Shown piece by piece: positions 26,708-35,236 of a stretch of DNA of 64,000 nt. Position 1 is the first letter of the stretch, and the number at the start of each line of letters is the position of its first letter. Position numbers and translations under genes: made by a program. A model generated the notes under the pieces. The model did not search any database. It saw only the letters and a list, made by a program, of their open reading frames with translations, and was not told the DNA's origin. Where the stretch lies: assembly GCF_002920915.1 (NCBI RefSeq), contig NZ_PQVF01000001.1:1-64000 (forward strand), given 5' to 3'. Source of the stretch: Solitalea longa (GTDB lineage Bacteria; Bacteroidota; Bacteroidia; Sphingobacteriales; Sphingobacteriaceae).

Positions 26708-27106
26708 TTAGATAGTTTGAGCTTTGAGTTCTACCATAACCAGTTCGTTTCCATAAAGGTCAAGGAAATGAAGAAAATGATAGCCATTTCCGGAAACAAT
26801 TTCTCTCTTTATGTGCACATTGTGCTCAACTAAGCGGCGGTAGAATGATTGAATGTCATCGGTATAAAATACCAAGGTTGGTTGGCCTTGTGTTTGATTT
26901 CCTACTAATTGAAACTGTTCCCTGCCTGCTGCTTTTAAAAACCAGATTCCGGAAGTTTTACTCTCGAAAACCACATGTAAAAATCGTTGGCCATCGTCAG
27001 TGGTATAATCCACATACTTCTGGGCATTTAGTATTTGTTCATAAAACTCAAAGGCCTCATCATAATCGTGTACAAGTATGATACTTCTTCCGAGTTCGAT
27101 TTCCAT
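26708..27106 (-). CDS. VOC/glyoxalase superfamily protein
   Basis: 132 residues with the two beta-alpha-beta-beta-beta modules of vicinal-oxygen-chelate proteins. It starts with an IILVHDYDEAFEFYEQILN segment and ends DLYGNELVMVEL, where the last Glu is the usual metal ligand. His/Glu positions elsewhere allow a metal site, but the reaction cannot be deduced. It lies in the middle of the LOG-VOC-phosphoesterase operon. Confidence 0.85.
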   Translation of the reverse strand: MEIELGRSIILVHDYDEAFEFYEQILNAQKYVDYTTDDGQRFLHVVFESKTSGIWFLKAAGREQFQLVGNQTQGQPTLVFYTDDIQSFYRRLVEHNVHIKREIVSGNGYHFLHFLDLYGNELVMVELKAQTI

Positions 27107-27117
27107 CTTAATTAATA

Positions 27118-27684
27118 TTAGGTCAAATCATAATTTGTGCTGATCTCTGAATGCTCATGAGTCAACAGTTCAATTAGCTCCCTTGTCTGGGTTGATACTT
27201 TCATCAAGCCTCTATCCTTAAAAAAGCCATTGGTTTTTGTATGCTCTAAAAAGTTAAGTAAGTGATCGTAGTATCCGTTGGTGTTTAATAAACCGATGGG
27301 TTTTTCATGCAGGTGGAGTTGTTTCCAGGTAAGCACCTCAAAAAGTTCTTCGAAAGTGCCAATGCCTCCCGGAATGGCAATAAATGCATCGGCGAGTTGG
27401 GCCATTAAGGCTTTTCGTTCATGCATGTTTTGAACCACATGCAGTTCGCAGCCTTCAACCAAGCCAACTTCTTTGATCATTAAAAACTCCGGAATTATGC
27501 CGATTACTTTGCCTCCTAAATCTCTAACGGTTCTGGCCAGCTCTCCCATTAACCCTATATTTCCTCCGCCATAAATCAATGTTATATGCTTATCGACTAA
27601 TAACATGGCCAATTCACGGGCTGTTTTTTTATAAATTTCGTCATTGCCCGAACTCGAGCCACAGAAAACGCAAATACTTTTCAT
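27118..27684 (-). CDS. LOG family (TIGR00730) nucleotide phosphoribohydrolase
   Basis: 188 residues. N-terminal VFCGSSSG, GGGNIGLMG, and the catalytic signature PGGIGTFEELFEVLTW identify the LOG family. These enzymes hydrolyse nucleoside 5'-monophosphates to base plus ribose 5-phosphate; plant and some bacterial members activate cytokinins. In most bacteria the role is nucleotide salvage or turnover. It is the first gene of its operon. Confidence 0.92.
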   Translation of the reverse strand: MKSICVFCGSSSGNDEIYKKTARELAMLLVDKHITLIYGGGNIGLMGELARTVRDLGGKVIGIIPEFLMIKEVGLVEGCELHVVQNMHERKALMAQLADAFIAIPGGIGTFEELFEVLTWKQLHLHEKPIGLLNTNGYYDHLLNFLEHTKTNGFFKDRGLMKVSTQTRELIELLTHEHSEISTNYDLT

Positions 27685-28037
27685 AAATAAAGATTGTTAG
27701 CTGAAGTATCTCAAACAGTAATGTGAAAATACTCAATTAACCTTAAAGTGATGGGTAAATTGTTGAAATGTATGGGGAATTAATGCAATTGAGTTCTACT
27801 CCTACGCGCCCTTTCTTTAGCAGTTTTTCAATTTAATGCTTCCTCAAATAAGTATATTTATTGAGTGTGTTTAAGGCGGAGCAACACAATTGTTTCAATA
27901 TTTTTATCACAAATGATTAGTTAATATTAAAAATAATTGCGTTTTTAGCCCATGGTTATAAAAAACATTTAATAACTAATTTTCAATATTTTCATAGTTC
28001 AATTCTGACCAATAAGAATTTTAAACATAATAGCTTA
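27685..28037. other. Divergent intergenic region
   Basis: About 350 AT-rich bases between the LOG operon and the GH20 gene, which should hold both promoters. I see no consensus TAnnTTTG box, no strong hairpin and no RNA gene. Confidence 0.5.
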
Positions 28038-30599
28038 ATGAATAAACATGTAATAAGTTTGGCCCTTTTTGCGGGTTTGTGCTATAGTACAAATGCTCAG
28101 CAGGTTAAGCATCCTTTAAACCCTAATGATATTAAGATTAAATGGGGGATGATGGAGAATAATTATAAAGGCCAGGGGAAATATTTTTCAGTATTTACTT
28201 TCATCAACAATTCGAAACACGAGTTACCGGCAAAAGGATGGAGTATTTATTTTAATCTACCCCGGGGAATTGATACATCAGTTGCTTATGACCGTCTTAA
28301 ATATGAGCATGTAAATGGAGACTTGAATCGTATAGTGCCAACTTCAGGTTTTATAGGGTTAAAACCTAAGATCGGAATGGATTTAGAAATGATCGCCAGT
28401 GATTGGTCATTAAACCGAGCTGATGCTCCTTCAGGCCTGTACTTTGTTTGGGATGACGAACCGCAAACCGCAATTGCATTAACAAATTATGAGATTGTTG
28501 CATCTACTAAAGCCGTACAAATAAATAGGACAAAAACCGACATTGCACCTATAGCAACCCCAGAGGTTGTTTATAACCGTAACAAAGTAATCGAAGATAT
28601 TCCGGCAAATAAACTTACCAAAGTATTTCCCACTCCGTTAGAATATGTCGAGAATGCAGGCACTTTTCTTTTATCTGCTTCAACAACCATTTCGGCTGAT
28701 CCCGATTTCAGTAAAGAGGCCACTTATTTATCCAATGAGTTAAAAGTGGTTTTGGGCAAAGCGCCAAGTATATCAACATCTAAGGGCACTATAGAACTTA
28801 GGAAAGCTGCAATGGACAAAGAAGCCTATACCCTTTCGGTTTCTTCGAGCGGTATCATTATTACAGCTTCAACTCCTGCTGGAGCTTTCTACGGAATTCA
28901 ATCATTGAAGACATTGATGCCTGCTACAGCTTGGAGTGGCAATCAGAAATCAGTGGTGGTACCCGGTGTTGAAATTAAGGATGCTCCACGTTTTGGCTGG
29001 AGAGCGTTTATGCTCGATGTTGCCCGTAACTTTCAAACAAAAGAAGAAGTTTTAAAAACGCTCGATTGGCTAGCACTTTATAAGATCAATGTATTTCATT
29101 TTCATTGTACTGAGGATGAGGGTTGGAGAATAGAAATACCTGGTCTGCCTGAACTTACTGAGGTGGGTGGTAAACGTGGTCATAAAAATGCAAATATAGA
29201 TCAGTTGCCTCCGTCGTTTACTTCTGGTCCCGATAATTCCACGGCTGGCAGCGGTTTTTATACCAAAGCCGATTTTATTGAGATATTGAAATATGCCAAC
29301 GACCGACACATTAAAGTTATTCCGGAAATCGAAAGTCCGGGGCATGCACGTGCCGCAGTTCAGTCGATGCAGGTTCGTTATGATCGATTAATAAAGCAAG
29401 GACAAAAGGCCGAAGCTGAGAAATATCTTTTAAGAGATCTGAATGATAAATCGGTTCACAGTTCGGTGCAGGGGTGGAATGATAATGTGATGGATGTTTC
29501 AATGCCATCAACTTATACATTCATTCAAAAGGTTGTGGATGAATTGATTGCAACCTACAAAGAAGCAGGCGTTCCACTAGAAACCATTCACATGGGCGGC
29601 GATGAAGTTCCTTCCGGCTCATGGGAAAAATCTCCGGCCTTTGCTAAACTGCAGCAAGAAAATCCAGCTATAAAAAACACCAATGATCTGTGGTATTACT
29701 ATTATGGGAAAGTGAATGAGATCGTTAAAAGCAAAGGGCTTTATTTATATGGCTGGGAAGAGGTTGGTATGCGTAAAACAATGCTCGATGGAGCAGCCCA
29801 CGCCATTCCTAACCCTGATTTTGCAGGCCAGAATGTACATTTAGATGTTTGGAACAATGTAATTGGCTGGGGCGCTGAAGATCTGGCTTATCGGTTGGCA
29901 AATGCTGGATATAAAGTTGTCTTGTCGCCTGTGAGCAATTTGTACTTTGATATGTCATACGATAAGGATTTTGAAGAGCAAGGATATTATTGGGGAGGAT
30001 TTGTGGACGTGGATAAACCTTATTCATTCATCCCGTTCGATTATCTGAAAAATACCAAACAAGATAAAATGGGCAATACTCTTGCTTCCAACTTTACCCA
30101 AGGCAAAGAGCGATTAACCGATTTAGGCAAAACAAACATTGTTGGTATTCAGGGATTGTTGTTTGCTGAGACGATTACATCAGCCGAGCGAATGGAATAC
30201 ATGTTAATGCCTAAACTTTTAGGCCTTGCTGAAAGAGCCTGGGCAAAGGATCCTGAATGGTCAACAGAAAAAGACGAGGCAAAATCAAATGGCTTGTATG
30301 CTAAAGCATGGTCGGACTTTGTAAATCGTATTGGAAAAAGAGAACTTCCACGCTTAAGCTATTACAAAGGAGGGTTACGTTATCGTATTCCAACAGCCGG
30401 CGCCATAGTAGAGAATGGAATGGTTAGAGTTAATGTGCAACTGCCGGGTTTTATTGTAAGGTATACAACCAATGGTGCGGAACCTACAGTAACGAGCAAA
30501 CAATATAATGCTCCATTTAGTGATAAAGGAACAATTAAGTTAAGGGTTTTTGACGTGAAGGGAAGAGGTGGCAGAACTGTTGAGGTTTTGAATAAATAA
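28038..30599 (+). CDS. GH20 beta-N-acetylhexosaminidase
   Basis: 853 residues with a signal peptide ending near NAQQ (residue 21). Domain order: CHB_HEX carbohydrate-binding domain (about 25-165), GH20b (about 190-310), and a catalytic TIM barrel with the Asp522-Glu523 pair in HMGGDEVP. A chitobiase C-terminal domain sits at the end (RYTTNGAEPTVTS). It removes terminal GlcNAc from chitin oligomers or glycoconjugates in the periplasm or at the cell surface. It is monocistronic with a terminator. No chitin-uptake genes are adjacent. Confidence 0.95.
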   Translation: MNKHVISLALFAGLCYSTNAQQVKHPLNPNDIKIKWGMMENNYKGQGKYFSVFTFINNSKHELPAKGWSIYFNLPRGIDTSVAYDRLKYEHVNGDLNRIVPTSGFIGLKPKIGMDLEMIASDWSLNRADAPSGLYFVWDDEPQTAIALTNYEIVASTKAVQINRTKTDIAPIATPEVVYNRNKVIEDIPANKLTKVFPTPLEYVENAGTFLLSASTTISADPDFSKEATYLSNELKVVLGKAPSISTSKGTIELRKAAMDKEAYTLSVSSSGIIITASTPAGAFYGIQSLKTLMPATAWSGNQKSVVVPGVEIKDAPRFGWRAFMLDVARNFQTKEEVLKTLDWLALYKINVFHFHCTEDEGWRIEIPGLPELTEVGGKRGHKNANIDQLPPSFTSGPDNSTAGSGFYTKADFIEILKYANDRHIKVIPEIESPGHARAAVQSMQVRYDRLIKQGQKAEAEKYLLRDLNDKSVHSSVQGWNDNVMDVSMPSTYTFIQKVVDELIATYKEAGVPLETIHMGGDEVPSGSWEKSPAFAKLQQENPAIKNTNDLWYYYYGKVNEIVKSKGLYLYGWEEVGMRKTMLDGAAHAIPNPDFAGQNVHLDVWNNVIGWGAEDLAYRLANAGYKVVLSPVSNLYFDMSYDKDFEEQGYYWGGFVDVDKPYSFIPFDYLKNTKQDKMGNTLASNFTQGKERLTDLGKTNIVGIQGLLFAETITSAERMEYMLMPKLLGLAERAWAKDPEWSTEKDEAKSNGLYAKAWSDFVNRIGKRELPRLSYYKGGLRYRIPTAGAIVENGMVRVNVQLPGFIVRYTTNGAEPTVTSKQYNAPFSDKGTIKLRVFDVKGRGGRTVEVLNK

Positions 30600-30626
30600 T
30601 GGATTGAATTGGTTTATTATAAAATT

Positions 30627-30642
30627 GGGCCCGTAAGGGCCC
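30627..30642 (+). terminator. Terminator of the GH20 gene
   Basis: GGGCCC-GTAA-GGGCCC, followed by TTTTTATTTT. Confidence 0.8.
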
Positions 30643-30748
30643 TTTTTATTTTGTAAAACTTTCTATCTAATTAAATGTTTAAACATTAAATCTGACAAGT
30701 TGTCGATGGTATTATAATTGCCCAAATAGGTAGTAAACAAAATTAGTT

Positions 30749-31450
30749 ATGAAAGTAGAGATCTGGTCGGACATAGCTTGTCCGTTCTGTTATATAGGGA
30801 AAAGAAGGCTGGAAAACGCATTAGAGCAGTTTCCGAATAAAGAACAAGTTGAAATAGTGTGGCATAGCTTTGAACTTGATCCTAATGCGAAGTACGATGA
30901 GGGGAAAGATATCCATGACATTTTATCAGCAAAGTATGGAAGAGATCGCGATTGGGCAATTCAGATGAGTGAACAGGTAAGTGCTATGGCCAAAGAAGAA
31001 GGCCTTGATTTTGACTTCAGTAAAAATGTTCCGGCAAATACATTCAATGCCCATCGTTTAATTCATTTGGCCAATAAACATGGAAAACAGGACGAAGCAA
31101 AAGAGCGACTTTTAAAAGCTTATTTTACCGAAGGACAGGATGTTGACAGCAAACAAGTGCTGGTGAAGCTTGGAGAAGAGATCGGTTTGAATACGATTGA
31201 AATTGAAAAGATGCTTGATTCAGATGAGTTTGGTTATGATGTAAGGGTTGATGAGCAGGAAGCAAATCATATTGGAGTTCGCGGAGTTCCTTTCTTTGTG
31301 GTAAATCGTAAATACGGCATTTCAGGTGCACAACCTTTGGAGGTTTTTACCGATACGCTGAATAAAGCCTGGAGTGAAGAACATCCTCTTGAAATTGTTA
31401 ATGATAATGGAGTAGGAATGTGCTCTCCGGATGGAACTTGTGAAGTTTAA
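30749..31450 (+). CDS. FrnE-like DsbA family thiol oxidoreductase
   Basis: 233 residues without a signal peptide, so cytosolic. The redox motif is Cys11-Pro-Phe-Cys14 near the N-terminus. The cis-Pro loop is GVRGVPFFV, and the helical insertion fits the FrnE/2-hydroxychromene isomerase branch. The C-terminus ends with Cys225 and Cys231 (GMCSPDGTC), an extra pair reminiscent of the second redox-active cysteines in Deinococcus FrnE. It is monocistronic, ended by a hairpin before the gbsR operator. Confidence 0.9.
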   Translation: MKVEIWSDIACPFCYIGKRRLENALEQFPNKEQVEIVWHSFELDPNAKYDEGKDIHDILSAKYGRDRDWAIQMSEQVSAMAKEEGLDFDFSKNVPANTFNAHRLIHLANKHGKQDEAKERLLKAYFTEGQDVDSKQVLVKLGEEIGLNTIEIEKMLDSDEFGYDVRVDEQEANHIGVRGVPFFVVNRKYGISGAQPLEVFTDTLNKAWSEEHPLEIVNDNGVGMCSPDGTCEV

Positions 31451-31473
31451 TGTAAGTGATATAGTTTAGGTTG

Positions 31474-31510
31474 AACCCTTTATTATCGAAATGATTTTAA
31501 AGGGTTTTTT
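31474..31510 (+). terminator. Terminator of the FrnE-like gene
   Basis: AACCCTTTA (31474-31482) and TAAAGGGTT (31498-31506), followed by TTTT. Confidence 0.8.
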
Positions 31511-31532
31511 GTGTAAGTTCTTTATTGTTATT

Positions 31533-31558
31533 AAACTTTCAATAATATTTGAAAGTTT
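31533..31558 (+). promoter_or_regulatory. Palindromic operator upstream of gbsR
   Basis: Perfect 10-base arms AAACTTTCAA and TTGAAAGTTT around a 6-base centre. The core TTTCAA-N6-TTGAAA recurs with identical spacing at 32116-32133. The right arm contains the putative -33 TTG of the gbsR promoter, so binding would block transcription. Confidence 0.7.
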
Positions 31559-31578
31559 AGAAAATTGTTTTACATTTG
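31549..31578 (+). promoter_or_regulatory. gbsR promoter (-33 TTG, -7 TACATTTG)
   Basis: TTG at 31549-31551, 19 bases, then TACATTTG at 31571-31578, matching the Bacteroidota consensus. The ATG at 31583 follows within five bases of the -7 box, so the transcript is nearly leaderless if this is used. Confidence 0.6.
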
Positions 31579-31582
31579 AATT

Positions 31583-32089
31583 ATGAACTTAGTTGAAGGC
31601 AAAGAACAATTTATTCAGGCCTGGGGCACATTAGGCTCTAAATGGGGTATTAACCGTACTATGGCCCAAGTCCATGCATTGTTAATGATCTCTGCGGATC
31701 CACTAAGTACGGAAGATATTATGCAAGAGCTAAATATCTCCAGGGGTAATGCGAATATGAATGTTCGTGATTTGATTGATTGGGGTTTGGTAGAGAAAGT
31801 GCATAAATCGGGTGATCGCAAAGAATACTTTTGGGCCGAAAAGGATATTTGGAAAGTAACTACCCAGGTGGCTAAAGAGCGTAAGAAACGTGAGTTGGAA
31901 CCGGTTCTTAAAGTGTTGGATCAGTTAAGTAATGTAGAAGGAGACCGAAACGATAAGAATGTTAAAGCTTTTGTTGAAGGTATTTCTGGGATTAAACGGA
32001 TGGCTACCAATGCCGATAAGACCTTAGAAACCATGATCAAAGCAGAAGAAAACTGGTTTTTTGGGGCAATTCTTAAACTATTTAAATAG
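31583..32089 (+). CDS. GbsR/MarR family transcriptional regulator
   Basis: 168 residues. A winged helix-turn-helix lies at about 20-85 (LSTEDIMQELNISRGNANMN, then the wing KSGDRKEYF). A C-terminal helical part for dimerisation follows. GbsR-type regulators typically repress their own operon. Palindromes with the same geometry sit just upstream of this gene and just upstream of the next gene. It heads a rightward set of seven genes. The ligand is unknown. Confidence 0.9.
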   Translation: MNLVEGKEQFIQAWGTLGSKWGINRTMAQVHALLMISADPLSTEDIMQELNISRGNANMNVRDLIDWGLVEKVHKSGDRKEYFWAEKDIWKVTTQVAKERKKRELEPVLKVLDQLSNVEGDRNDKNVKAFVEGISGIKRMATNADKTLETMIKAEENWFFGAILKLFK

Positions 32090-32115
32090 CGAGAGCTATT
32101 TTTTTTGAATATATA

Positions 32116-32133
32116 TTTCAATAAATATTGAAA
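32116..32133 (+). promoter_or_regulatory. Second palindromic operator, between gbsR and the DCC gene
   Basis: TTTCAATAAATATTGAAA, a perfect 18-base palindrome with the same TTTCAA-N6-TTGAAA core as 31537-31554. No matching -7 box was seen at the expected distance, so any internal promoter is uncertain. Confidence 0.65.
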
Positions 32134-32153
32134 GTTCTGAATATAAAATAAAA

Positions 32154-33002
32154 ATGAAAACACTTTTAAATAAGATCATCGTTTATGACAGCAACTGTAA
32201 AGTATGCACAGGGCTAAAAGACAAGTTGCTTCGGCTTACTTCTATTGATGAAAAACGAGTGGTAGCGTTTGCACATTTGAATGATGAGTTAATAAGGAAA
32301 ATTGATCCGGATCGGTTTAAAAATGCAATGGCTTTAATAGACGTTCAGAATGGTGATACCATGTACGGAAGCGAGGCTATAGCTTATATCTTTTCTACCA
32401 AAAGTCAATTAATCGAAAAAGGGCTATCGCTCAAACCGGCTTATCGATTGTTTAATTTTCTTTATCAAACATTGGCCTACAATCGTTACATCATTGCAAC
32501 ACCTAAAAGCCAATTTGCATGCGATTGTTTTCCTGACAAGGTAATCCGTTTCCGAATCGCTTACATTTTAATAGCGACTAGCCTTTCTGTTTTACTTACT
32601 TGTTTATTTGGCATTTCACTAAGAGGTTTCTTCCCTACCCTTTCTAATTCACAAGCTGCAATGCAGATGTTACTGATGGCGGGAACCGGTTGGGTTATTC
32701 AAATTGGACTTGCAGCAATATGCTTAAGAGATAAAGCCATTGATTATATCGGTCATCTTGCAAGTATAATGGTAGTTGGTTTATTGATACTGGTTCCCTG
32801 GATGATCTTCCATTTTATTACAGGAGTTAATCTTTACTACTTGCCTTTAATAAGTGTTTTATTCAGCAGTTTATACATGTTCTATATGCATTTAACAAGG
32901 ATTAAGCATTTAGCTCTCTCACAGTTTTGGACCATTAGCTGGTTTATACTACTCCAATCATCAGCTGCTTTTTGGATTTACTACTATCACTTTAATTATT
33001 AA
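32154..33002 (+). CDS. DCC-family (DUF393) thiol-disulfide protein with membrane domain
   Basis: 282 residues. The N-terminal thioredoxin-like domain has Asp12-x2-Cys15-x2-Cys18 (YDSNCKVC), the DxxCxxC motif that names DCC proteins. The C-terminal half has about four TM helices (near 143-163, 170-197, 205-225, 230-280). It might shuttle electrons or disulfides near the membrane. It is the second gene of the gbsR operon, with an operator-like palindrome in the 64 bases before it. Confidence 0.82.
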   Translation: MKTLLNKIIVYDSNCKVCTGLKDKLLRLTSIDEKRVVAFAHLNDELIRKIDPDRFKNAMALIDVQNGDTMYGSEAIAYIFSTKSQLIEKGLSLKPAYRLFNFLYQTLAYNRYIIATPKSQFACDCFPDKVIRFRIAYILIATSLSVLLTCLFGISLRGFFPTLSNSQAAMQMLLMAGTGWVIQIGLAAICLRDKAIDYIGHLASIMVVGLLILVPWMIFHFITGVNLYYLPLISVLFSSLYMFYMHLTRIKHLALSQFWTISWFILLQSSAAFWIYYYHFNY

Positions 33003-33006
33003 TCAT

Positions 33007-33924
33007 ATGGAATTGAATAAGATCATTATTGCTGGAGGTACAGGTGCCTTAGGAAAATTATTAACAAAAGAGTTTCTCAATCAAGGGGCTAAAGTTATTG
33101 TCTTAACAAGGAATCCGAAAGAATCAGGAAATCCAAATCTTAAATACGTCTATTGGGATGCGGTTAACAATGGGGATTGGAGTCAGGAATTAGAGAACTC
33201 AAACGTAATTATTAATCTAACAGGTAAATCAGTAAACTGTAGATATACAGCTAAAAATAAAAGAGAAATAATCGAGTCAAGAACACTCTCAACCTTAGCT
33301 ATTGGAAAGGCTGTTGATAAACTAAACAATCCACCAAAGGTATGGATCAATGCGGGTTCTGCAGCCATATTTGGAAACTCTGGTCCTGATTTTAAAACCG
33401 AACAATGCTTATACGGAGATGGTTTTTCATCCGATGTTTGCAAGAAATGGGAGAATGCTTTTTTTGAGATCGAAACACCAAACACCCGAAAAATTTTCTT
33501 ACGAATAGGCATGGTCCTTCAAGTGGGAGAAGGGGTAATAAAGCCATTTATGAATATGGCAAAGATGGGGTTTGGTGGAAAAATTGGAAATGGGGAACAA
33601 TTCATTACCTGGATTCATGAAAAAGACTTTATGAACATAATTAATTGGAGCATTCAACATGAAAGTATGAATGGAATACTTCATTGTGCTAGCCCAGAAC
33701 CAGTAACTAATAAAGAATTTATGATTGCCTTAAAAAAAGCGTGTCATGTTCCCTTTGGTCTTCCAACTCCAGCTTTAGCGGTAAGGCTAGGCGCAATGGT
33801 AATTGGTACAGAACCTGAATTAGTTTTATCTGGTCGCAGGGTTATTTCAACCGTCCTTGATTCAGAAGGGTTTAAATTCAAGTACCCACAAATAAATCAT
33901 GCACTTCAAGATCTGATTGCTTAA
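33007..33924 (+). CDS. TIGR01777 family NAD(P)-dependent epimerase-like protein (SDR39U1 type)
   Basis: 305 residues. The Rossmann motif is GGTGALG (residues 10-16), then VLTRNP, and the family segments ITWIHEKDF and NLTGKSVNCRYT. The C-terminal DUF1731-like part (HVPFGLPTPALAVRLGAM) closes it. The extended SDR fold predicts an NAD(P)-linked oxidoreductase or epimerase; the substrate is unknown. It follows the DCC gene by 4 bases, and its stop overlaps the start region of the SRPBCC gene. Confidence 0.9.
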   Translation: MELNKIIIAGGTGALGKLLTKEFLNQGAKVIVLTRNPKESGNPNLKYVYWDAVNNGDWSQELENSNVIINLTGKSVNCRYTAKNKREIIESRTLSTLAIGKAVDKLNNPPKVWINAGSAAIFGNSGPDFKTEQCLYGDGFSSDVCKKWENAFFEIETPNTRKIFLRIGMVLQVGEGVIKPFMNMAKMGFGGKIGNGEQFITWIHEKDFMNIINWSIQHESMNGILHCASPEPVTNKEFMIALKKACHVPFGLPTPALAVRLGAMVIGTEPELVLSGRRVISTVLDSEGFKFKYPQINHALQDLIA

Positions 33925-33925
33925 A

Positions 33926-34429
33926 ATGCCAATTATATATCTCAGCACTGAAATAAAAGCACCAATTCAAATCTGTTTTGATCTGGCTCGAAGCATTGAT
34001 CTGCACAAATTATCGATGAAGCATACCAACGAAAAGGCCATTGCAGGAAGAGTCTCCGGGTTAATTGAACTGGGAGAAAGTGTTACCTGGCAAGCAAAAC
34101 ACTTCGGTATTAAGCAGCAACTAACCTCAAAGATCACAGGGTTTACGTATCCAGTTTTCTTTAGAGACGAAATGACCAAAGGGGTTTTCAAACGGATTAA
34201 TCACGAACACTGGTTCTTAAATGAAAATGGTCATACCGTCATGACCGATGTTTTTGAGTTTGAATCTCCTTATGGGTTCTTCGGTAAAGTATTCAACAAC
34301 CTTATTCTTTACGATTATTTAAGGCAATTGCTTGAAAACAGAAACGCCCTTATTAAACTGATTGCCGAAGGCGGTCAATGGAAAAGTCTTTTGAATTATG
34401 AACAAACAACGAGTTATTATGAACACTGA
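33926..34429 (+). CDS. SRPBCC (START-like) family protein
   Basis: From ATG 33926 the product has 167 residues; a TTG start at 33917 would overlap the previous gene and is less likely. The sequence fits the helix-grip fold: LSTEIKAPIQICFDLARSID at the start, FRDEMTKGVFKRINHEHWF in the middle, and a C-terminal amphipathic helix. Such domains bind hydrophobic ligands, which fits lipid or wax-precursor handling in this operon. That link is inferred from the neighbours. Confidence 0.82.
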   Translation: MPIIYLSTEIKAPIQICFDLARSIDLHKLSMKHTNEKAIAGRVSGLIELGESVTWQAKHFGIKQQLTSKITGFTYPVFFRDEMTKGVFKRINHEHWFLNENGHTVMTDVFEFESPYGFFGKVFNNLILYDYLRQLLENRNALIKLIAEGGQWKSLLNYEQTTSYYEH

Positions 34430-34844
34430 TAAGTTCTATCACCAATTATTTGCATGTGCAGCTATCTATAATATTGCCTGGGGAATTGTTGTCATTCTAT
34501 TTCCAAATTTATTATTTGACCTGCTCGAAATTCCTCCTTTAAATTATCCATTCTTAATGAGTGGCATCGGTATGTTCGTTGGAGTGTATGGCTACGGTTA
34601 TTGGGTGGTTTCGAGAGAACCGCTGAAATACCCGCAATTGGTTTTTATTGGGTTAATGGGAAAAGTTCTTGGTCCAATCGGTTGGTTCTACCATGTTTAT
34701 TTAGGAGATATTCCACTACGCAGTATGTGGATCAATGTGTTTAATGATCTTGTTTGGATTCCTTTTTTTGTTGCTTATCTGATTTGGGTAAATAATTCAT
34801 TAAATGAAAATCATCAGTATGAACAAACTGGAATTGACAATTGA
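34398..34844 (+). CDS. Small membrane protein, lipid-operon member
   Basis: 148 residues with four predicted TM helices (about 18-38, 46-68, 80-98, 112-130). It overlaps the SRPBCC gene by 32 bases; a start at Met8 (34419) would reduce that to 11. It overlaps the next gene too. No enzyme motif is recognised. It is tightly packed within the gbsR/wax-synthase operon. Confidence 0.68.
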   Translation: MNKQRVIMNTDKFYHQLFACAAIYNIAWGIVVILFPNLLFDLLEIPPLNYPFLMSGIGMFVGVYGYGYWVVSREPLKYPQLVFIGLMGKVLGPIGWFYHVYLGDIPLRSMWINVFNDLVWIPFFVAYLIWVNNSLNENHQYEQTGIDN

Positions 34845-35235
34845 AATAGCAGGATTTGCTCAAATTGCATTGGTAATTGGAAGTCTTTTAATTCCTTCTT
34901 TATTAAAGTGGAAGGAGGAATTAAGCAAAGTAAAATCTCTCATTCGCCAGATTTTCTGGACCTATGCAGCCTATATTTTAGCTACTAACTTATCCTTCGG
35001 TCTTATCTCCGTAATGGGTGCTAATGAGCTCATAAATGGTTCTTTTATGGCGAAGTCCATTACGTTCTTCATATTAATTTATTGGCTAAGCCGAATCCTT
35101 ATTCAGTTTTTCTATTTCGACAGGAAGAGTGTGCCATCAGGATTGATTTTTAAATATGGAGAAGTAGTATTAGTGATTCTGTTTGTGGCACTTACGATTA
35201 TTTATGGTTATGCATTTTATTATAATCTGAATTAG
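34804..35235 (+). CDS. Small membrane protein, lipid-operon member
   Basis: 143 residues, with four hydrophobic segments (about 11-30, 44-66, 76-97, 112-138). ATG 34804 overlaps the previous gene by 41 bases; ATG 34819 is an equally good start. No family is recognised. The stop is one base before the acyltransferase start, so the two are probably translated together. Confidence 0.65.
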   Translation: MKIISMNKLELTIEIAGFAQIALVIGSLLIPSLLKWKEELSKVKSLIRQIFWTYAAYILATNLSFGLISVMGANELINGSFMAKSITFFILIYWLSRILIQFFYFDRKSVPSGLIFKYGEVVLVILFVALTIIYGYAFYYNLN

Positions 35236-35236
35236 A

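Noticed and set aside
28038-30599. GH20 enzyme as part of a chitin utilisation locus
   Set aside because: No SusCD, chitinase or regulator is adjacent. The only SusCD in the window is 18 kb away and linked to sulfur genes.
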